Translations under genes and position numbers: made by a program
The notes under the pieces: generated by a model
Databases searched by the model: none
The model's input: only the letters and a program-made list of their open reading frames with translations
What the model was told of the DNA's origin: nothing
Shown here: piece by piece, positions 34,501 to 42,134 of the stretch
How positions within the stretch are numbered: position 1 is the first letter of the stretch
Layout of the letters: every line of letters begins with the position of its first letter
Origin: Roseovarius sp.
Lineage (GTDB): Bacteria > Pseudomonadota > Alphaproteobacteria > Rhodobacterales > Rhodobacteraceae
Direction: 5' to 3'
Assembly: GCA_021775255.1 (NCBI GenBank)
Contig: JAJFIA010000003.1
Span: 124,001 to 188,000, forward strand
DNA length: 64,000 bases

Positions 34501-34776
34501 GGTGGAGGCGTTGGCGGGGGTGGCGATATCCACATCCCCCGGAATCGTGGGCAAAACATTGGCAAAGGCCAGATCCGTGACCGGTGAGCCGGAGCCATTC
34601 ATGATGGTATAGATCACTGTTGATCCACCGCCCGGCCCGATTGTGTTGGGGCTGAATTCGGTTGCGAATGTGGGCTGTGCCTGCACCGCAGAGGAGACGC
34701 TTAAAACATTTGCCAGTGAAAGAAAAAATACTGCAATCAACGGCCTGATCAGCCGAGCCCCAAATGATAAAAACAT
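28588..34776 (-). CDS. giant secreted Ig/DUF11-like repeat protein with C-terminal autotransporter beta-barrel
   Basis: A 2062-residue surface protein. Parts in order: signal peptide with cleavage after VQA (about residue 33); twelve repeats of about 131 residues (34-1606), each opening with F-x-K-x-F-x-P or a variant, containing T-L-x-F-T-I-D-N and F-x-D-x-L/M-P, and each carrying two cysteines in the contexts TTCGG or NTCGG and ASCTV; a prealbumin/SpaA-like domain (about 1607-1705) with SITCSDN and TLTCTIAS; an arginine-rich linker (about 1706-1800); and a barrel domain (about 1807-2062) with alternating hydrophobic strands and a family-like GYLGADYLVNPKVLAGVMVQY segment. The start at 34776 has AAGGGGAA upstream. 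The repeats suggest a rod exposed on the cell surface, held by the barrel, for adhesion or as a surface layer. The repeats resemble DUF11/DUF7933-type units. The last residue is N, not the usual aromatic. Confidence 0.85.
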   Translation of the reverse strand: MFLSFGARLIRPLIAVFFLSLANVLSVSSAVQAQPTFATEFSPNTIGPGGGSTVIYTIMNGSGSPVTDLAFANVLPTIPGDVDIATPANASTTCAGTGGAALATLNAPDGGGTITFSNGQIAPGSSCTVRVDVTASTIGVHTNTTGDLTSSAGNSGTATDDLTVNGALPGFTKSFAPSSVPLGGSSTLTYLIDNSANASRIGNLDFTENLPTGMVIALPANASTDCVSTSNPDTTLTAPPGGSTITLDANGFNGFAGFEVLPAMATCTVSVDVTATGGGMLSAISGPLLADFVSAGTSAATLDVTVAELNITKAFLTNPVNAGSSITLRFTIENFNRTFSATNVSFTDDLAAMNPTAVFDSLISNDCGGSITGVAAQNIALSGGIIAPGTRCTIDASVSTTAAALTGSYPNVTTPVLATINGTPVIGNAASDTLQILGADNTPPSVALNVLTAAPVAGGPVTVEFTIDNGSPTSAATDLALVLDLIPPLPFPASVTLPPVPNPPCGAGSSLALISLGTDDQGLSLTGGSLAAGGSCTFTAVLNLPADFPGGSYTLTTDAPTATVGGASVTGTGDSASFTVAGGLNLSFSKFFSQTATPGGSVDLTFRITSGGDSGATESINFTDDLAPVLAGLTASATSLNQCGGALTGTTLLSYTGGTLAAGASCDITVTLAVPAAAAAGSYNNTTSLLSAEPAGGGAPVTFAPASDNLSVAGLDFTKEFIGDPVIAGNTLTLRYTITNQHPSENATITFFTDNLAGALTGLAATGAATADSCGGALSGTTFLIYTGGAVAAGNNCTIDVPILVPAGAADGTYGSTTSSLSATQGSPVIVAPASDTLTVQTGQLQLVKAFTDDPVAPGGAATLEFTVENLSTTTAASGIAFTDDLAAMLAGTTFDSVLFNTCGAGLGGTGSSLISVTGGALAAGGSCIIRVSTTIPAGAGANTYTNTTSGLTGTIGGSAVTGDAASDNLVVSVAGAAVFSKSFAAPVQPSGTARLTFTIDNSDAAAVALTALNFNDDLDAMLTGATLGTTITNTCGGTLGGTSLLAYSGGSVAAGASCTVVVDINIPATAPGGSFANTTSDLTSSGLFVTGPAVANLTVEPSPTFAKAFGPASIAQGEASTLTFTIDNSASSLGVSALAFSDNMPAAVTIAATPPPGNTCGGSLTAAAGNSAISLSGGTVGAGASCTVTVPVTSLTIGSHINTTGDLTSSAGNSGTASDTLAVTAAPAPTFAKAFGPSPITQSGISTLIFTIDNAASQLEATSLDFTDTFPAGLVIAATPNNSTTCSGGMASVTAGGASFGFSGGSVAAGASCTVQVDVTAATPGNYTNVSGDLTSSQGNSGTASDTLVVDPASAPGFSKSFAPASIVQGNISTLTFTIDNTASPLAANSVDFADVMPAGLTIATPANITNTCNGGTLTAVSGNGNLSYRSGSVSANASCTIAVDVTSTTLGNAVNTTGDLTSSLGNSGPASAILNVTAAPAPGFSQAFTPATIIVNGVSSLVFTVDNSGALIAASALNFNNTLPTNVTVAPAPNASTTCGGSLTATAGAGSLALSGGSAAAGATCQVSVDVTSAIAGSYPNTPGDLTSSLGTSTAGSASLTVNADPRGQVTFIQQSAIDAAFGFTSPEASLNFTINTTAGTGSAGPIAVPVGSHSVTQSGPAGIGNASITCSDNDSTGNAATGVITLNVAPFETLTCTIASVDSRQKTVDTINSFLNRRNNLILSNQPSRARRMDRLRTGSTGVQRLSYQNGDLQSMLPFATNFQSLADGNLEFSTSVTKAATGYNKFLLAHDGEPESTSLIGNNRFDVWLEASHNRFNASQGSGGHFTIGYLGADYLVNPKVLAGVMVQYDELLDASAQTNSRVKGKGWMIGPYITAQLAPNLYFDGRFAYGKSRNRISPFNTYTDTFKTDRWLVSANLSGNFTLENWQMSPNVNLAYIEENQHAYVDSLNVGIPSQTVGLGQLRFGPDFSTVIQGANHSIIEPRFTIDGIYNFGNRSGNPLVNNTSNESDGWRARIETDVSITNRHGTQLQLGVNYDGIGQSDFESYGVSFKVTISLN
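29959..34677 (-). repeat. twelve tandem repeats of about 390 bp within the giant gene
   Basis: The coding stretch for residues 34-1606 is built of twelve diverged units. Units 1 and 9-12 carry TGDLTSS-type ends; units 3 and 5-8 share a FTDDL/FNDDL core and are closer to each other than to the first group. Unit 4 is the most diverged. This suggests at least two rounds of internal duplication. Confidence 0.75.
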
Positions 34777-34918
34777 GTGTTCCCCTTGCGTCCCATATGG
34801 CAAAATATGCCGGTAATTATCTATTAAAATCGCCATTCGGCGTTATTGCTTTAACTCTACACGACACCCTGCCCAAAACAATGTTCTAAATCCGGTTTTC
34901 AGGATTTTAATTAAGTCC

Positions 34919-34948
34919 GGTGGTATTCAGGCCTGTCTGAATTCCACC
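34919..34948 (-). terminator. hairpin between sulfotransferase and giant gene
   Basis: GGTGG-T-ATTCAG pairs with CTGAAT-T-CCACC around a six-base loop (one T-T mismatch). It lies about 110 bp past the sulfotransferase stop, so the giant gene probably has its own promoter in 34777-34918, where I see only weak boxes (TTGTTT, 16 bp, TAGAGT on the minus strand). Confidence 0.4.
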
Positions 34949-35057
34949 AAGTCATGGTTAATCGCAAAGCTGTCAGGATCATGAAGCTGGCATGGCAAAA
35001 CCGTGTTAAAGCCAAGTTTCACCTTAAATCTTCTGAGGCAGGATTTCGCGAAACACT

Positions 35058-35927
35058 TTAATGGCTGATTTGGCTGTGGATGAATGCCACGCTTTGCTTT
35101 TGTTTCTCGGACAGGAAAGAACAATCTTCTGATTTATGCCTGCCCAGTGATACGGGCGAAATCAGATCGGTATATTTATCAGCTGTGCCAGGTGTTTCAA
35201 GGAACCCAAGCAGCGCGGGCAATGTCTTTTCTGGCATTGTGCATAATTCATCATAGTCAAGAACAAACAGGTTGTTCCCAAGTTTTTCCCGGCCAGTTTG
35301 TATCGCCCTCAGATTTGCAACAATCCAGAAATCAAGCTTTTGAGATGCTGAAGGCGTCTTGCTAAATTCCGGACCAAGGATATAGCGGCCCCAGTTTTTC
35401 AGTTGATTTTGATTGTCGCTAAAGGCCATATCCAGACCGTTGCGCACCACATGAACGTATTTGAGGCCGGGAATGATATCGGCCAGATATGGCAGGAAAA
35501 TATGCGTATTGGGTTCTTTCCAGCCCCAGCGCGCATAGGATCGGCAATCTGTTGATTGGGAATTTCGAAGACTATCCGCTACTGTTTGAAGTCTTTTTGG
35601 CGATTGTGCCTTCATGCGGGTGATTTCTTGGGTGGTCTGTTCAAGAATTTCTTTTTCATCTGATGTAAAGGAGTGGTTGCCCAGCCCTGAAACCATCGCA
35701 ATGCGGAACAATCTGATCGCGGTGCGAATATCCTGATCTGGGGGGAAATCCCTGAACCAGGATTGGCGGCGCAGCAACAGGGTAAACCATAGATTATCGA
35801 GGCTATGATTCAACTCTTGCCCGATATAGCAACCTGATCTTGCAAGGATACCGGCAATAAGGCGCGTGCCGCTGCCGCCGAGGCCGCCGATGGCAATGGG
35901 GTTGAGGCGAAAAGTGGTCGGGGTCAT
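35058..35927 (-). CDS. sulfotransferase-like P-loop protein
   Basis: A 289-residue protein with an N-terminal nucleotide-binding loop AIGGLGGSGTRLIAGIL (about residues 12-28) and a later VHVVRNGLDMAFSDNQNQ segment, equivalent to the PAPS 3'-phosphate motif R-N-x-x-D. The C-terminal LGRHKSEDCSFLS is typical of sulfotransferases of this group. It would place sulfate on a glycan or protein. It starts 4 bp after the glycosyltransferase gene, so both form one transcription unit. Base composition is visibly AT-richer than in flanking housekeeping genes, suggesting acquisition or a variable surface locus. Confidence 0.75.
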   Translation of the reverse strand: MTPTTFRLNPIAIGGLGGSGTRLIAGILARSGCYIGQELNHSLDNLWFTLLLRRQSWFRDFPPDQDIRTAIRLFRIAMVSGLGNHSFTSDEKEILEQTTQEITRMKAQSPKRLQTVADSLRNSQSTDCRSYARWGWKEPNTHIFLPYLADIIPGLKYVHVVRNGLDMAFSDNQNQLKNWGRYILGPEFSKTPSASQKLDFWIVANLRAIQTGREKLGNNLFVLDYDELCTMPEKTLPALLGFLETPGTADKYTDLISPVSLGRHKSEDCSFLSEKQKQSVAFIHSQISH

Positions 35928-35931
35928 ATTG

Positions 35932-36840
35932 TCAGGGCCCGTTCTTTGATGGTGCCAAAAACCGTCGCGCCTTAGTGTGCATAGATCCGAAATAGGATAG
36001 GTTCATCGGAGTGGCAACGTGTAGTGGCGCCCCGAAAATGGCCTCATATTCAGCGGCGAAGTCTTTATGCGGGCGACGGCCCGGCGGTGCGTTTGTTGCC
36101 GCCCCGCCATGAAACTGATGAAAAACACCTTCACCTAGCAATACAACCGGGGTAAAGCCCGCGTCGGAAAGTATACGATTACGAAATTCATGATTGCATT
36201 GACCGCCGCCGGGCGATTGAAAAGCCGTATTGAAGCCGCCCTTGCGAATGAATTCATCACGCGGCATGCAAAACCAACTGCATTCGGTTGGTGCCCCTCC
36301 CAGGAAACCGGGCCGGGATGAAGGCGCAAGCGTTGCAATATCGAAAAGGCAATAGCCATCTTCGGGCCAGTTCACAGATGCAATGAGCCTGTCCTCGACC
36401 GTCTGATCATATCCATCCTGCAGGGTGTTGGGCTGAATATCGGGGCCAAGATGCCACGAGAGCGCGCAAACATAGGGCATCTCAAAAGCCCGGTAAGCAG
36501 CAAGGGTTTGTCTGATCAGGCCGGGCGTTGCCATTCTTGCCCCATCGACAATCACTGCCAGGGCTTTCCCACGGGCCATATCGGCACCAAAGTTAACGGC
36601 CGCAACCGGAGAAGCGGATATGGTATCAAAATTATGGTATCTGAAATTCGGGCCAAACCCGGCTACCATCTCCGGGTCCAAAGGCGCCGAGGAGGCGTTA
36701 TCAATGGCAATAACTTCATACGCTTCCTTCGGCACATCTTTTTGGTAGCCTGGGCTGAGTGACAGTAATGTGCGCCTGGCTTCACGGCGCATATCATGAA
36801 AAACGACAACAATAGAAAGCTTTGGAGCATCACTTTTCAT
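35932..36840 (-). CDS. family 2-like glycosyltransferase
   Basis: A 302-residue GT-A fold protein. The N-terminus LSIVVVFHDMRREARRTLLSL and EVIAIDNASS match family 2 enzymes. The metal-binding D-x-D is replaced by VIVDGARMATPG, with one aspartate kept. Later GGAPTECSWFCMPRDEFIRKGGFNTAFQSPGGG resembles the acceptor-side motif. No membrane segment is seen. Donor and acceptor are unknown. It is linked by 4 bp to the sulfotransferase gene downstream, so the pair probably builds or decorates a sulfated sugar, perhaps on the neighbouring surface protein (inference). Confidence 0.78.
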   Translation of the reverse strand: MKSDAPKLSIVVVFHDMRREARRTLLSLSPGYQKDVPKEAYEVIAIDNASSAPLDPEMVAGFGPNFRYHNFDTISASPVAAVNFGADMARGKALAVIVDGARMATPGLIRQTLAAYRAFEMPYVCALSWHLGPDIQPNTLQDGYDQTVEDRLIASVNWPEDGYCLFDIATLAPSSRPGFLGGAPTECSWFCMPRDEFIRKGGFNTAFQSPGGGQCNHEFRNRILSDAGFTPVVLLGEGVFHQFHGGAATNAPPGRRPHKDFAAEYEAIFGAPLHVATPMNLSYFGSMHTKARRFLAPSKNGP

Positions 36841-37017
36841 GAAATGTATTTTCCGGATTAAATGTATTCAATAAATTTGCAGCATATAAATTCAGACAGG
36901 TGTTTCAAGCTTTTCATGATGTTGCTTGCAACCCTACCATATGGTTTGCAAAACAGGATTTGCGATCGGTGGGGTCATGGCTGGCGGGCGCGCGCGTTCC
37001 AGCACTGTCAACCATAT

Positions 37018-37836
37018 TCAGCCCTGAGTTAGCCCCAGAACATCAAGCATGTCATATTCACCCGGGCCGCGGCCCTGACCCCAAAGCGCGGCCTTGAGGG
37101 CACCACGGGCAAAAACCGCGCGGTCGGTGGCGATGTGGCGCAGGGTGATGCGCTCGCCGGGGGCGGCGAAGATCACATCATGCTCGCCCACGATGTCACC
37201 GCCGCGAATGGCGGAAAATCCGATATGGCCGCGCGTCCGTTTGCCGGTCATGCCGTCGCGGCCCCGGTCCGAGACAGCATCAAGCGATACACCGCGCCCG
37301 TCGGCGGCGGCCTGCCCGAGCATCAGCGCGGTGCCGGAAGGCGCATCGACTTTTTGGTTGTGATGTGCTTCAACGATTTCGATGTCAAAATCCTCATCGA
37401 GGGCGGCAGCCACCTGTTTGGTGAGCTGCGTGAGCAGGTTGACCCCAAGGCTCATGTTGCCCGCGCGCACAATGACGGCGTGACGCGCGGCGGCTTTGAG
37501 GCGGGCCAGATCACCCTCGGCAAATCCGGTGGTGCCGATCACATGCACCACCCGTGCCTGCGCCGTGAGGGTGGCAAATTCAACCGTTGCGGCAGGGGCG
37601 GTGAAATCAATTACCGCCTGCGCGCTGGCGATGGCCTCAAGCGGGTCATCGGTGACCATCACGCCAAGCGGTGCCCCGCCCATGGCGCTGCCCACATCAA
37701 GGCCAATCCAGGCATGGCCCTTGCGTTCAACAGCGCCCGTCAGCCGGGCGCGATTGCTATCGCTAATAGTTTGGATCAGCATCCGGCCCATGCGGCCCGA
37801 GGCGCCGGTTACAACAATTCCGGGGGTGTCTGTCAT
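37018..37836 (-). CDS. dapB: 4-hydroxy-tetrahydrodipicolinate reductase
   Basis: A 272-residue enzyme of the DAP/lysine pathway. The NAD(P)H-binding GASGRMGR is at 11-18. The catalytic H158-H159 and K162 are in [15 protein letters not shown], and the GTTGF substrate-site motif is at 101-105. The start at 37836 gives the standard N-terminus ([15 protein letters not shown]) with AGGAGAAC upstream. A much longer reading frame runs on past it but crosses the divergent rbfA gene and is not coding. It reduces HTPA to tetrahydrodipicolinate. Confidence 0.95.
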   Translation of the reverse strand: MTDTPGIVVTGASGRMGRMLIQTISDSNRARLTGAVERKGHAWIGLDVGSAMGGAPLGVMVTDDPLEAIASAQAVIDFTAPAATVEFATLTAQARVVHVIGTTGFAEGDLARLKAAARHAVIVRAGNMSLGVNLLTQLTKQVAAALDEDFDIEIVEAHHNQKVDAPSGTALMLGQAAADGRGVSLDAVSDRGRDGMTGKRTRGHIGFSAIRGGDIVGEHDVIFAAPGERITLRHIATDRAVFARGALKAALWGQGRGPGEYDMLDVLGLTQG

Positions 37837-37914
37837 GTTATGTTCTCCTTGGCCATTGCATAACCCGCGCGTCATGGCTTGGCAAAGCCTGCATGAGGGC
37901 TTAGATGCTGATTC

Positions 37915-38307
37915 ATGGCAAAGAACAAGTTTCATGACGGGCCGGGGCCTTCGCAACGGCAATTGAGGGTGGGCGAGCTGATCCGGCGCACGCTTTCCGA
38001 GGTGTTGATGCGCGGGGATATTCATGATCCCGATCTCAACCGGCTTTCGGTGACGGTGGGCGAGGTGCGGACCTCGCCTGACCTCAAGATCGCCACGGCT
38101 TATGTGCTGCCTCTGGGCGGGGAGGGCCGGGATGTGATTATTGAATATCTGGCGCGCAACAAGCATGAATTGCGCCGGATCATTGGCAGGAAGCTGGCCC
38201 TGAAATACGCGCCTGATCTGCGGTTTCGCCTGGATGAGACCTTTGACCAGATGGATGAAGCCCGCAGGCTTTTTGCCCAGGATGCCGTGCGCCGGGATCT
38301 GGATTAG
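37915..38307 (+). CDS. rbfA: ribosome-binding factor A
   Basis: A 130-residue KH-like protein needed for 16S rRNA 5'-end processing and 30S maturation. Family features: [17 protein letters not shown] at the N-terminus, the [22 protein letters not shown] core, and the [15 protein letters not shown] end. It is divergent from dapB (78 bp apart) and heads the run rbfA / DUF2233 / truB. infB, the usual upstream neighbour, is not here. Confidence 0.93.
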   Translation: MAKNKFHDGPGPSQRQLRVGELIRRTLSEVLMRGDIHDPDLNRLSVTVGEVRTSPDLKIATAYVLPLGGEGRDVIIEYLARNKHELRRIIGRKLALKYAPDLRFRLDETFDQMDEARRLFAQDAVRRDLD

Positions 38308-38313
38308 GCTGGT

Positions 38314-39054
38314 ATGCGCTGGTTTCGGGCCCTTGCATTTGCGGTGATCGCCAGCCCGGCAGGGGCGGTTGAATGCCGGGATGAGGCCTACCGCGGCGCG
38401 GGCTATACCATTTGTGAGGTTGACGCCACGCACGAGGGGCTGCGGCTGTTCCTGCGGGATCCGGACACCGATAAGCCGCTGGGCAGTTTTACCAATATCG
38501 AGCGTTTGCTTGAGCCGCAGGGGATGCGGCTGGACTTTGCCATGAACGCAGGCATGTATCATCAGGACCGCGCGCCGGTGGGGCAATATGTGGAAGCCGG
38601 GCAGGAGATCAGCCGGGTGATCAGCTCGGACGGTCCGGGGAATTTCGGATTGCTGCCCAACGGGGTGTTTTGCATCCGCGAGGGGCGTGCCGATGTGGTT
38701 GAGACGCTCAGGTATCTGCGCGAAAAGCCCTTATGTGACTATGCCACGCAATCGGGGCCGATGCTGGTGATTGATGGCGCGTTGCACCCGAGGTTCTTGC
38801 CGGATAGTGACAGTAAATACGTGCGCAACGGCGTGGGCACATCGGAAGATGGCGCACGCGCGTGGTTTGTGATCTCGAATGAGCCGGTGACGTTTCATCA
38901 GTTCGGATCGTTGTTTCGCGATCATCTGAAAACCCCGCAGGCGCTTTATTTCGATGGCAATATATCGCGGCTATATGCGCCCGGGATTGAGCGGTTTGAC
39001 GGCGGCTTTCCCATGGGGCCGATGGTGGGCGTGGTCGGCGCGGCAACGGATTGA
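38314..39054 (+). CDS. DUF2233/phosphodiester glycosidase-like exported protein
   Basis: A 246-residue protein with a short signal peptide ([18 protein letters not shown]) and the phosphodiester glycosidase (NAGPA-like, DUF2233) fold. Visible are [41 protein letters not shown] and the end [15 protein letters not shown], which hold the conserved D-x-x-x-N-G and L-x-L-D-G/F-D-G elements. The substrate is unknown, likely a periplasmic glycoside phosphodiester. It starts 6 bp after rbfA and precedes truB, an arrangement common in Rhodobacterales. Confidence 0.85.
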   Translation: MRWFRALAFAVIASPAGAVECRDEAYRGAGYTICEVDATHEGLRLFLRDPDTDKPLGSFTNIERLLEPQGMRLDFAMNAGMYHQDRAPVGQYVEAGQEISRVISSDGPGNFGLLPNGVFCIREGRADVVETLRYLREKPLCDYATQSGPMLVIDGALHPRFLPDSDSKYVRNGVGTSEDGARAWFVISNEPVTFHQFGSLFRDHLKTPQALYFDGNISRLYAPGIERFDGGFPMGPMVGVVGAATD

Positions 39055-39111
39055 TTGACGCCGCCTGCCTGCCCGGTTAGGCCGCGCTTTTGAATGAATA
39101 AGAGGCTGGGA

Positions 39112-40017
39112 ATGGCACGCAAACGCAAAGGCCGGGATATATCGGGATGGCTTGTGGTGGATAAGCCTGCGGGGATGACTTCGACTGCGGTTGTCAATAA
39201 AGTGCGCTGGGCGCTCACGGCGCGCAAGGCCGGCCACGCGGGCACGCTTGATCCTGATGCGACCGGGGTTCTGGCGGTGGCGCTGGGCGAGGCCACCAAA
39301 ACGGTGCCCTATATTACCGATGCTTTGAAGGCCTATGAATTTACCATCCGGCTGGGGCAGGCGACCAATACCGATGACGCCGAGGGCGAGGTGATTGCCG
39401 AAAGCGATCTGCGCCCGGATGACGCGGCGATCAAGCAGGCCTTGGGGCAGTTTGTGGGCGACATCATGCAGGTGCCGCCGAAATTTTCTGCGGTGAAGAT
39501 TGACGGGCAGCGGGCTTATAAGCTGGCGCGGGAGGGCGAGGATATCGAACTTGCCGCGCGGCCGCTTTGGGTTGAGGAACTGGTACTGACGGACCGGCCG
39601 GATGCCGATCATGTGACGCTTGAGATGGTTTGCGGCAAGGGCGGGTATGTGCGCGCGATTGCGCGCGATCTGGGCGCGGCGCTGGGCTGTCTGGGCCATG
39701 TCGTGCGGCTCAGGCGCATCTGGTCGGGGCCGTTTGAGGCCAGTGAGGGGATCAGCCTTGCGCAGATCGAGGCGCTGGCGCAGGATCCGGAGCTTGATAG
39801 CTATATCCGCCCGCTAGAAGAGGGGCTGGCGGATTTGCCGATGGTCACCTGCAGCACTGAGGCGGCGGCGAAGCTGCGCCATGGCAATGCCGGGATGGTG
39901 ATTGCAACCGGGCTTGAATATGGCGATGAATGCTGGGCCGCCTGTGATGGCCGCGCCGTGGCGGTGGGCCATTACAAGGCGGGTGAGCTGCATCCCATGC
40001 GGGTGTTCAATATCTGA
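39112..40017 (+). CDS. truB: tRNA pseudouridine(55) synthase
   Basis: A 301-residue enzyme that makes pseudouridine 55 in the T-loop of tRNAs. The catalytic aspartate D47 lies in [27 protein letters not shown] at 12-24 and [17 protein letters not shown] are further TruB motifs. The ATG at 39112 is preferred to the one at 39094 because GAGG lies between them at suitable spacing, but both are possible. It follows the DUF2233 gene by 57 bp. Confidence 0.95.
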   Translation: MARKRKGRDISGWLVVDKPAGMTSTAVVNKVRWALTARKAGHAGTLDPDATGVLAVALGEATKTVPYITDALKAYEFTIRLGQATNTDDAEGEVIAESDLRPDDAAIKQALGQFVGDIMQVPPKFSAVKIDGQRAYKLAREGEDIELAARPLWVEELVLTDRPDADHVTLEMVCGKGGYVRAIARDLGAALGCLGHVVRLRRIWSGPFEASEGISLAQIEALAQDPELDSYIRPLEEGLADLPMVTCSTEAAAKLRHGNAGMVIATGLEYGDECWAACDGRAVAVGHYKAGELHPMRVFNI

Positions 40018-40029
40018 CAGGGGGCTGAT

Positions 40030-40617
40030 ATGGCGGCATTTGATCCAGATACGCTGCATGATCCCGGCGGCAAGGTGCGGTTGGCCTTGCCAGATGGGGT
40101 GATCGGCGGGGCCACATTTTCTGCCTGCGGGCGCTACCGGCAGGCCTTGACCCGCGACTGGGGCCGAGAGGGCCAAACCCCGCGCAGTATCATGTTTTTG
40201 GGGATGAATCCGTCGACGGCGGGGGCCGAGATCTCAGATCCGACCTGCCACCGCGAGGTGGGGTTTGCCAGACGCTGGGGGTTCAACCGCTATCTGAAGG
40301 GGAACATGCTGGATTGGCGGGCGACCTCGCCGAAGGACATTCCGCATGATCCCGCGCTGGCCTGCAGCCCGGCGAATATTCCGGCGATTGTGGCGATGGC
40401 GCAGGAGGCCGAGATTGTGGTGATGGCTTACGGCAAGCTGCACCCGCGCTACCGGCCGGTAATCATGGCGATTTTTGATGCGGTTGAGGCCAGTGGCAAG
40501 CCGCTGCATTGTCTGGGGGTCAACAAGGACGGATCGGCCAAACACCCGCTTTATCTGCGCAGTGATACCGATTTGAGGGATTTTACACGACCCGGCCAGG
40601 GGCCTGCGGTGAATTAG
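40030..40617 (+). CDS. DUF1643 family protein
   Basis: A 195-residue protein of the DUF1643 family, uncharacterised but related in fold to uracil-DNA-glycosylase-like proteins. The signature MFLGMNPSTAGAEISDPTCHREVGFARRWGFNRY is clear (the P-S-T and D-x-T elements), with NMLDWRATSP and HCLGVNKDGSAKHPLYL later. It is 12 bp downstream of truB, so probably cotranscribed. No function is established. Confidence 0.88.
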   Translation: MAAFDPDTLHDPGGKVRLALPDGVIGGATFSACGRYRQALTRDWGREGQTPRSIMFLGMNPSTAGAEISDPTCHREVGFARRWGFNRYLKGNMLDWRATSPKDIPHDPALACSPANIPAIVAMAQEAEIVVMAYGKLHPRYRPVIMAIFDAVEASGKPLHCLGVNKDGSAKHPLYLRSDTDLRDFTRPGQGPAVN

Positions 40618-40623
40618 AGGGGT

Positions 40624-40647
40624 AAGGCGGGCTTAAGCCCGCCCTAC
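40624..40647. repeat. palindromic repeat (type B) between convergent genes
   Basis: A perfect 18-bp palindrome GGCGGGCTTAAGCCCGCC (40626-40643) has GTAGG on the minus-strand flank. It lies between the DUF1643 stop and the protease stop and may act as a two-way terminator, though there is no strong T-run. Confidence 0.7.
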
Positions 40648-40652
40648 GGTGT

Positions 40653-42134
40653 TTACTCAGATTTCTCTTCCAGCCCGAGTGCCACGAAGCGCGGATCACC
40701 GGCGCGGCGCACAAGCAGCAGCAGGGATTTGCGCCCGGCCTCTTTCGCCTCAGCGATGCGCGCTTCCAGATCGGCCACGGTGCGCAGCTTCTGCTGGCCC
40801 GCTTCGGTGATCAGATCGCCCGCGCGCATGCCTTTGTCGTAAGCTTCGGACAAAGCATCAATATCCATCACCACAAGGCCGGTGGCAGCCTCATCAAGAC
40901 CAAGCTGCGTACGCAGCTCGGCATTCAGGGGGCTGATCGTCAGGCCAAGCAGATCTTTTTCAACCGGCGCTTCAGGGCTTTGCTTGTCACCGCCATCCAG
41001 AACCGCAGGAACAGCGCCTTCGGCGGCTTCTCGGCGGCCAAGGATAACCTTCAGCGTCTGGGTTTTGCCATCGCGAAACACCAGCACGCGCACGGTTTTG
41101 CCAATTTCAGCATTGCCAACCTGGCGCACAAGGTCGCGGGTATCGGTTACATCAACACCGTCAAACGACATGATCACATCGCCCGCCAGCATGCCGGCCT
41201 CCTTGGCCGGGCCATCGGGCACATCGGTGATCAGCGCCCCGGCGGTTTTTTCAAGGCCAATGGCTTCGGCCACGTCATCGGTGACGTCCTGAATGCGCAC
41301 CCCAAGCCAGCCGCGGCGGGTTTCGCCAAATTCGCGGAGCTGATCAACCACCCGTGACACCACGTTGGAGGCCATCGAAAAGCCAATGCCAATGGAGCCG
41401 CCTGTGGGGCTGAGGATGGCGGTGTTGACGCCGATCACTTCGCCATCGAGATTGAACAGCGGCCCGCCCGAGTTGCCCCGGTTGATCGCGGCATCTGTCT
41501 GGATGTAATCGTCATAGGTGCCGGAAAGGGCGCGATTGCGGGCCGACACGATACCGGCGCTTACGGAAAAGCCCTGACCCAGCGGATTGCCCATGGCAAC
41601 CACCCAATCGCCCACCCGCGCTTTATCACTGTCGCCAAACGATACGAATGTCAGCGGTTTGTCGGTTTCGACCTTGAGCAGGGCAACATCAACCTTGGGA
41701 TCGGTACCGATGAGTTTGGCCTCAAGCTTGAACCCCTCATAGAATTCGATGATGATTTCATCGGCACCCTCGATCACATGGTTGTTGGTGACGATAAAAC
41801 CATCCTCGGAAATCACGAAGCCCGAGCCAAGCGCCGTGGCGCGGCGGGGCTGATCTTCCTGGCCATTACGATCCCGAAAATCGCGGAAGAAATCCTCAAA
41901 AGGCGAACCTTCAGGCACAATCGGCGATTGCCCGGTATTTCGTGCAACCACGGTTGAGGTGGTGATATTGACAACTGCCGGGCTGAATTTTTCAGCGAGA
42001 TCGGCAAAGCTTTCAGGGCGGGCCTGTGCTGCGATCGCCTGAGCGAGCAACAGCCCGATTGCCAGGGCGGTCAGCCACAAAGCGCGTAACCTGATTTTGT
42101 TTTGTTGAGGTAATATCATGGATTTAGCGTTCAC
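40653..42134 (-). CDS. Deg/HtrA-type periplasmic serine protease
   Basis: A 493-residue trypsin-like protease/chaperone of the Do family. Signal peptide up to AAQA (about residue 37). The catalytic triad is H119 (VTNNHVIEG), D149 (DPKVDVALLKV) and S222 (GNSGGPL). Two PDZ domains follow (about 275-375 and 390-485). It degrades or refolds damaged envelope proteins. The start is a GTG at 42134 with GGAG upstream; an ATG six codons in is an alternative. It lies behind hflK/hflC/DUF2065 on the same strand, with a 143-bp gap that probably contains its own stress promoter. Which paralogue (DegP, DegQ or MucD) cannot be decided. Confidence 0.92.
   Translation of the reverse strand: MNAKSMILPQQNKIRLRALWLTALAIGLLLAQAIAAQARPESFADLAEKFSPAVVNITTSTVVARNTGQSPIVPEGSPFEDFFRDFRDRNGQEDQPRRATALGSGFVISEDGFIVTNNHVIEGADEIIIEFYEGFKLEAKLIGTDPKVDVALLKVETDKPLTFVSFGDSDKARVGDWVVAMGNPLGQGFSVSAGIVSARNRALSGTYDDYIQTDAAINRGNSGGPLFNLDGEVIGVNTAILSPTGGSIGIGFSMASNVVSRVVDQLREFGETRRGWLGVRIQDVTDDVAEAIGLEKTAGALITDVPDGPAKEAGMLAGDVIMSFDGVDVTDTRDLVRQVGNAEIGKTVRVLVFRDGKTQTLKVILGRREAAEGAVPAVLDGGDKQSPEAPVEKDLLGLTISPLNAELRTQLGLDEAATGLVVMDIDALSEAYDKGMRAGDLITEAGQQKLRTVADLEARIAEAKEAGRKSLLLLVRRAGDPRFVALGLEEKSE

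Noticed and set aside
29594-34612. Several forward-strand frames within the giant gene
   Set aside because: They are reverse-frame shadows of the repeats; their spacing follows the repeat period and they carry no start signals.
29959-34677. Possible CRISPR or satellite array
   Set aside because: The repeats are about 390 bp, diverged and in one continuous reading frame, so they are protein repeats.
34927-35124. Short minus-strand frame of 65 codons overlapping the sulfotransferase 3' end
   Set aside because: It starts inside the sulfotransferase in another frame, has no ribosome site or family features, and the sulfotransferase already ends with a normal C-terminus, so it is not a frameshifted continuation.
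37837-38586. Long N-terminal extension of dapB
   Set aside because: The frame stays open by chance across rbfA and the DUF2233 gene on the other strand; DapB begins normally at 37836 with a good ribosome site.
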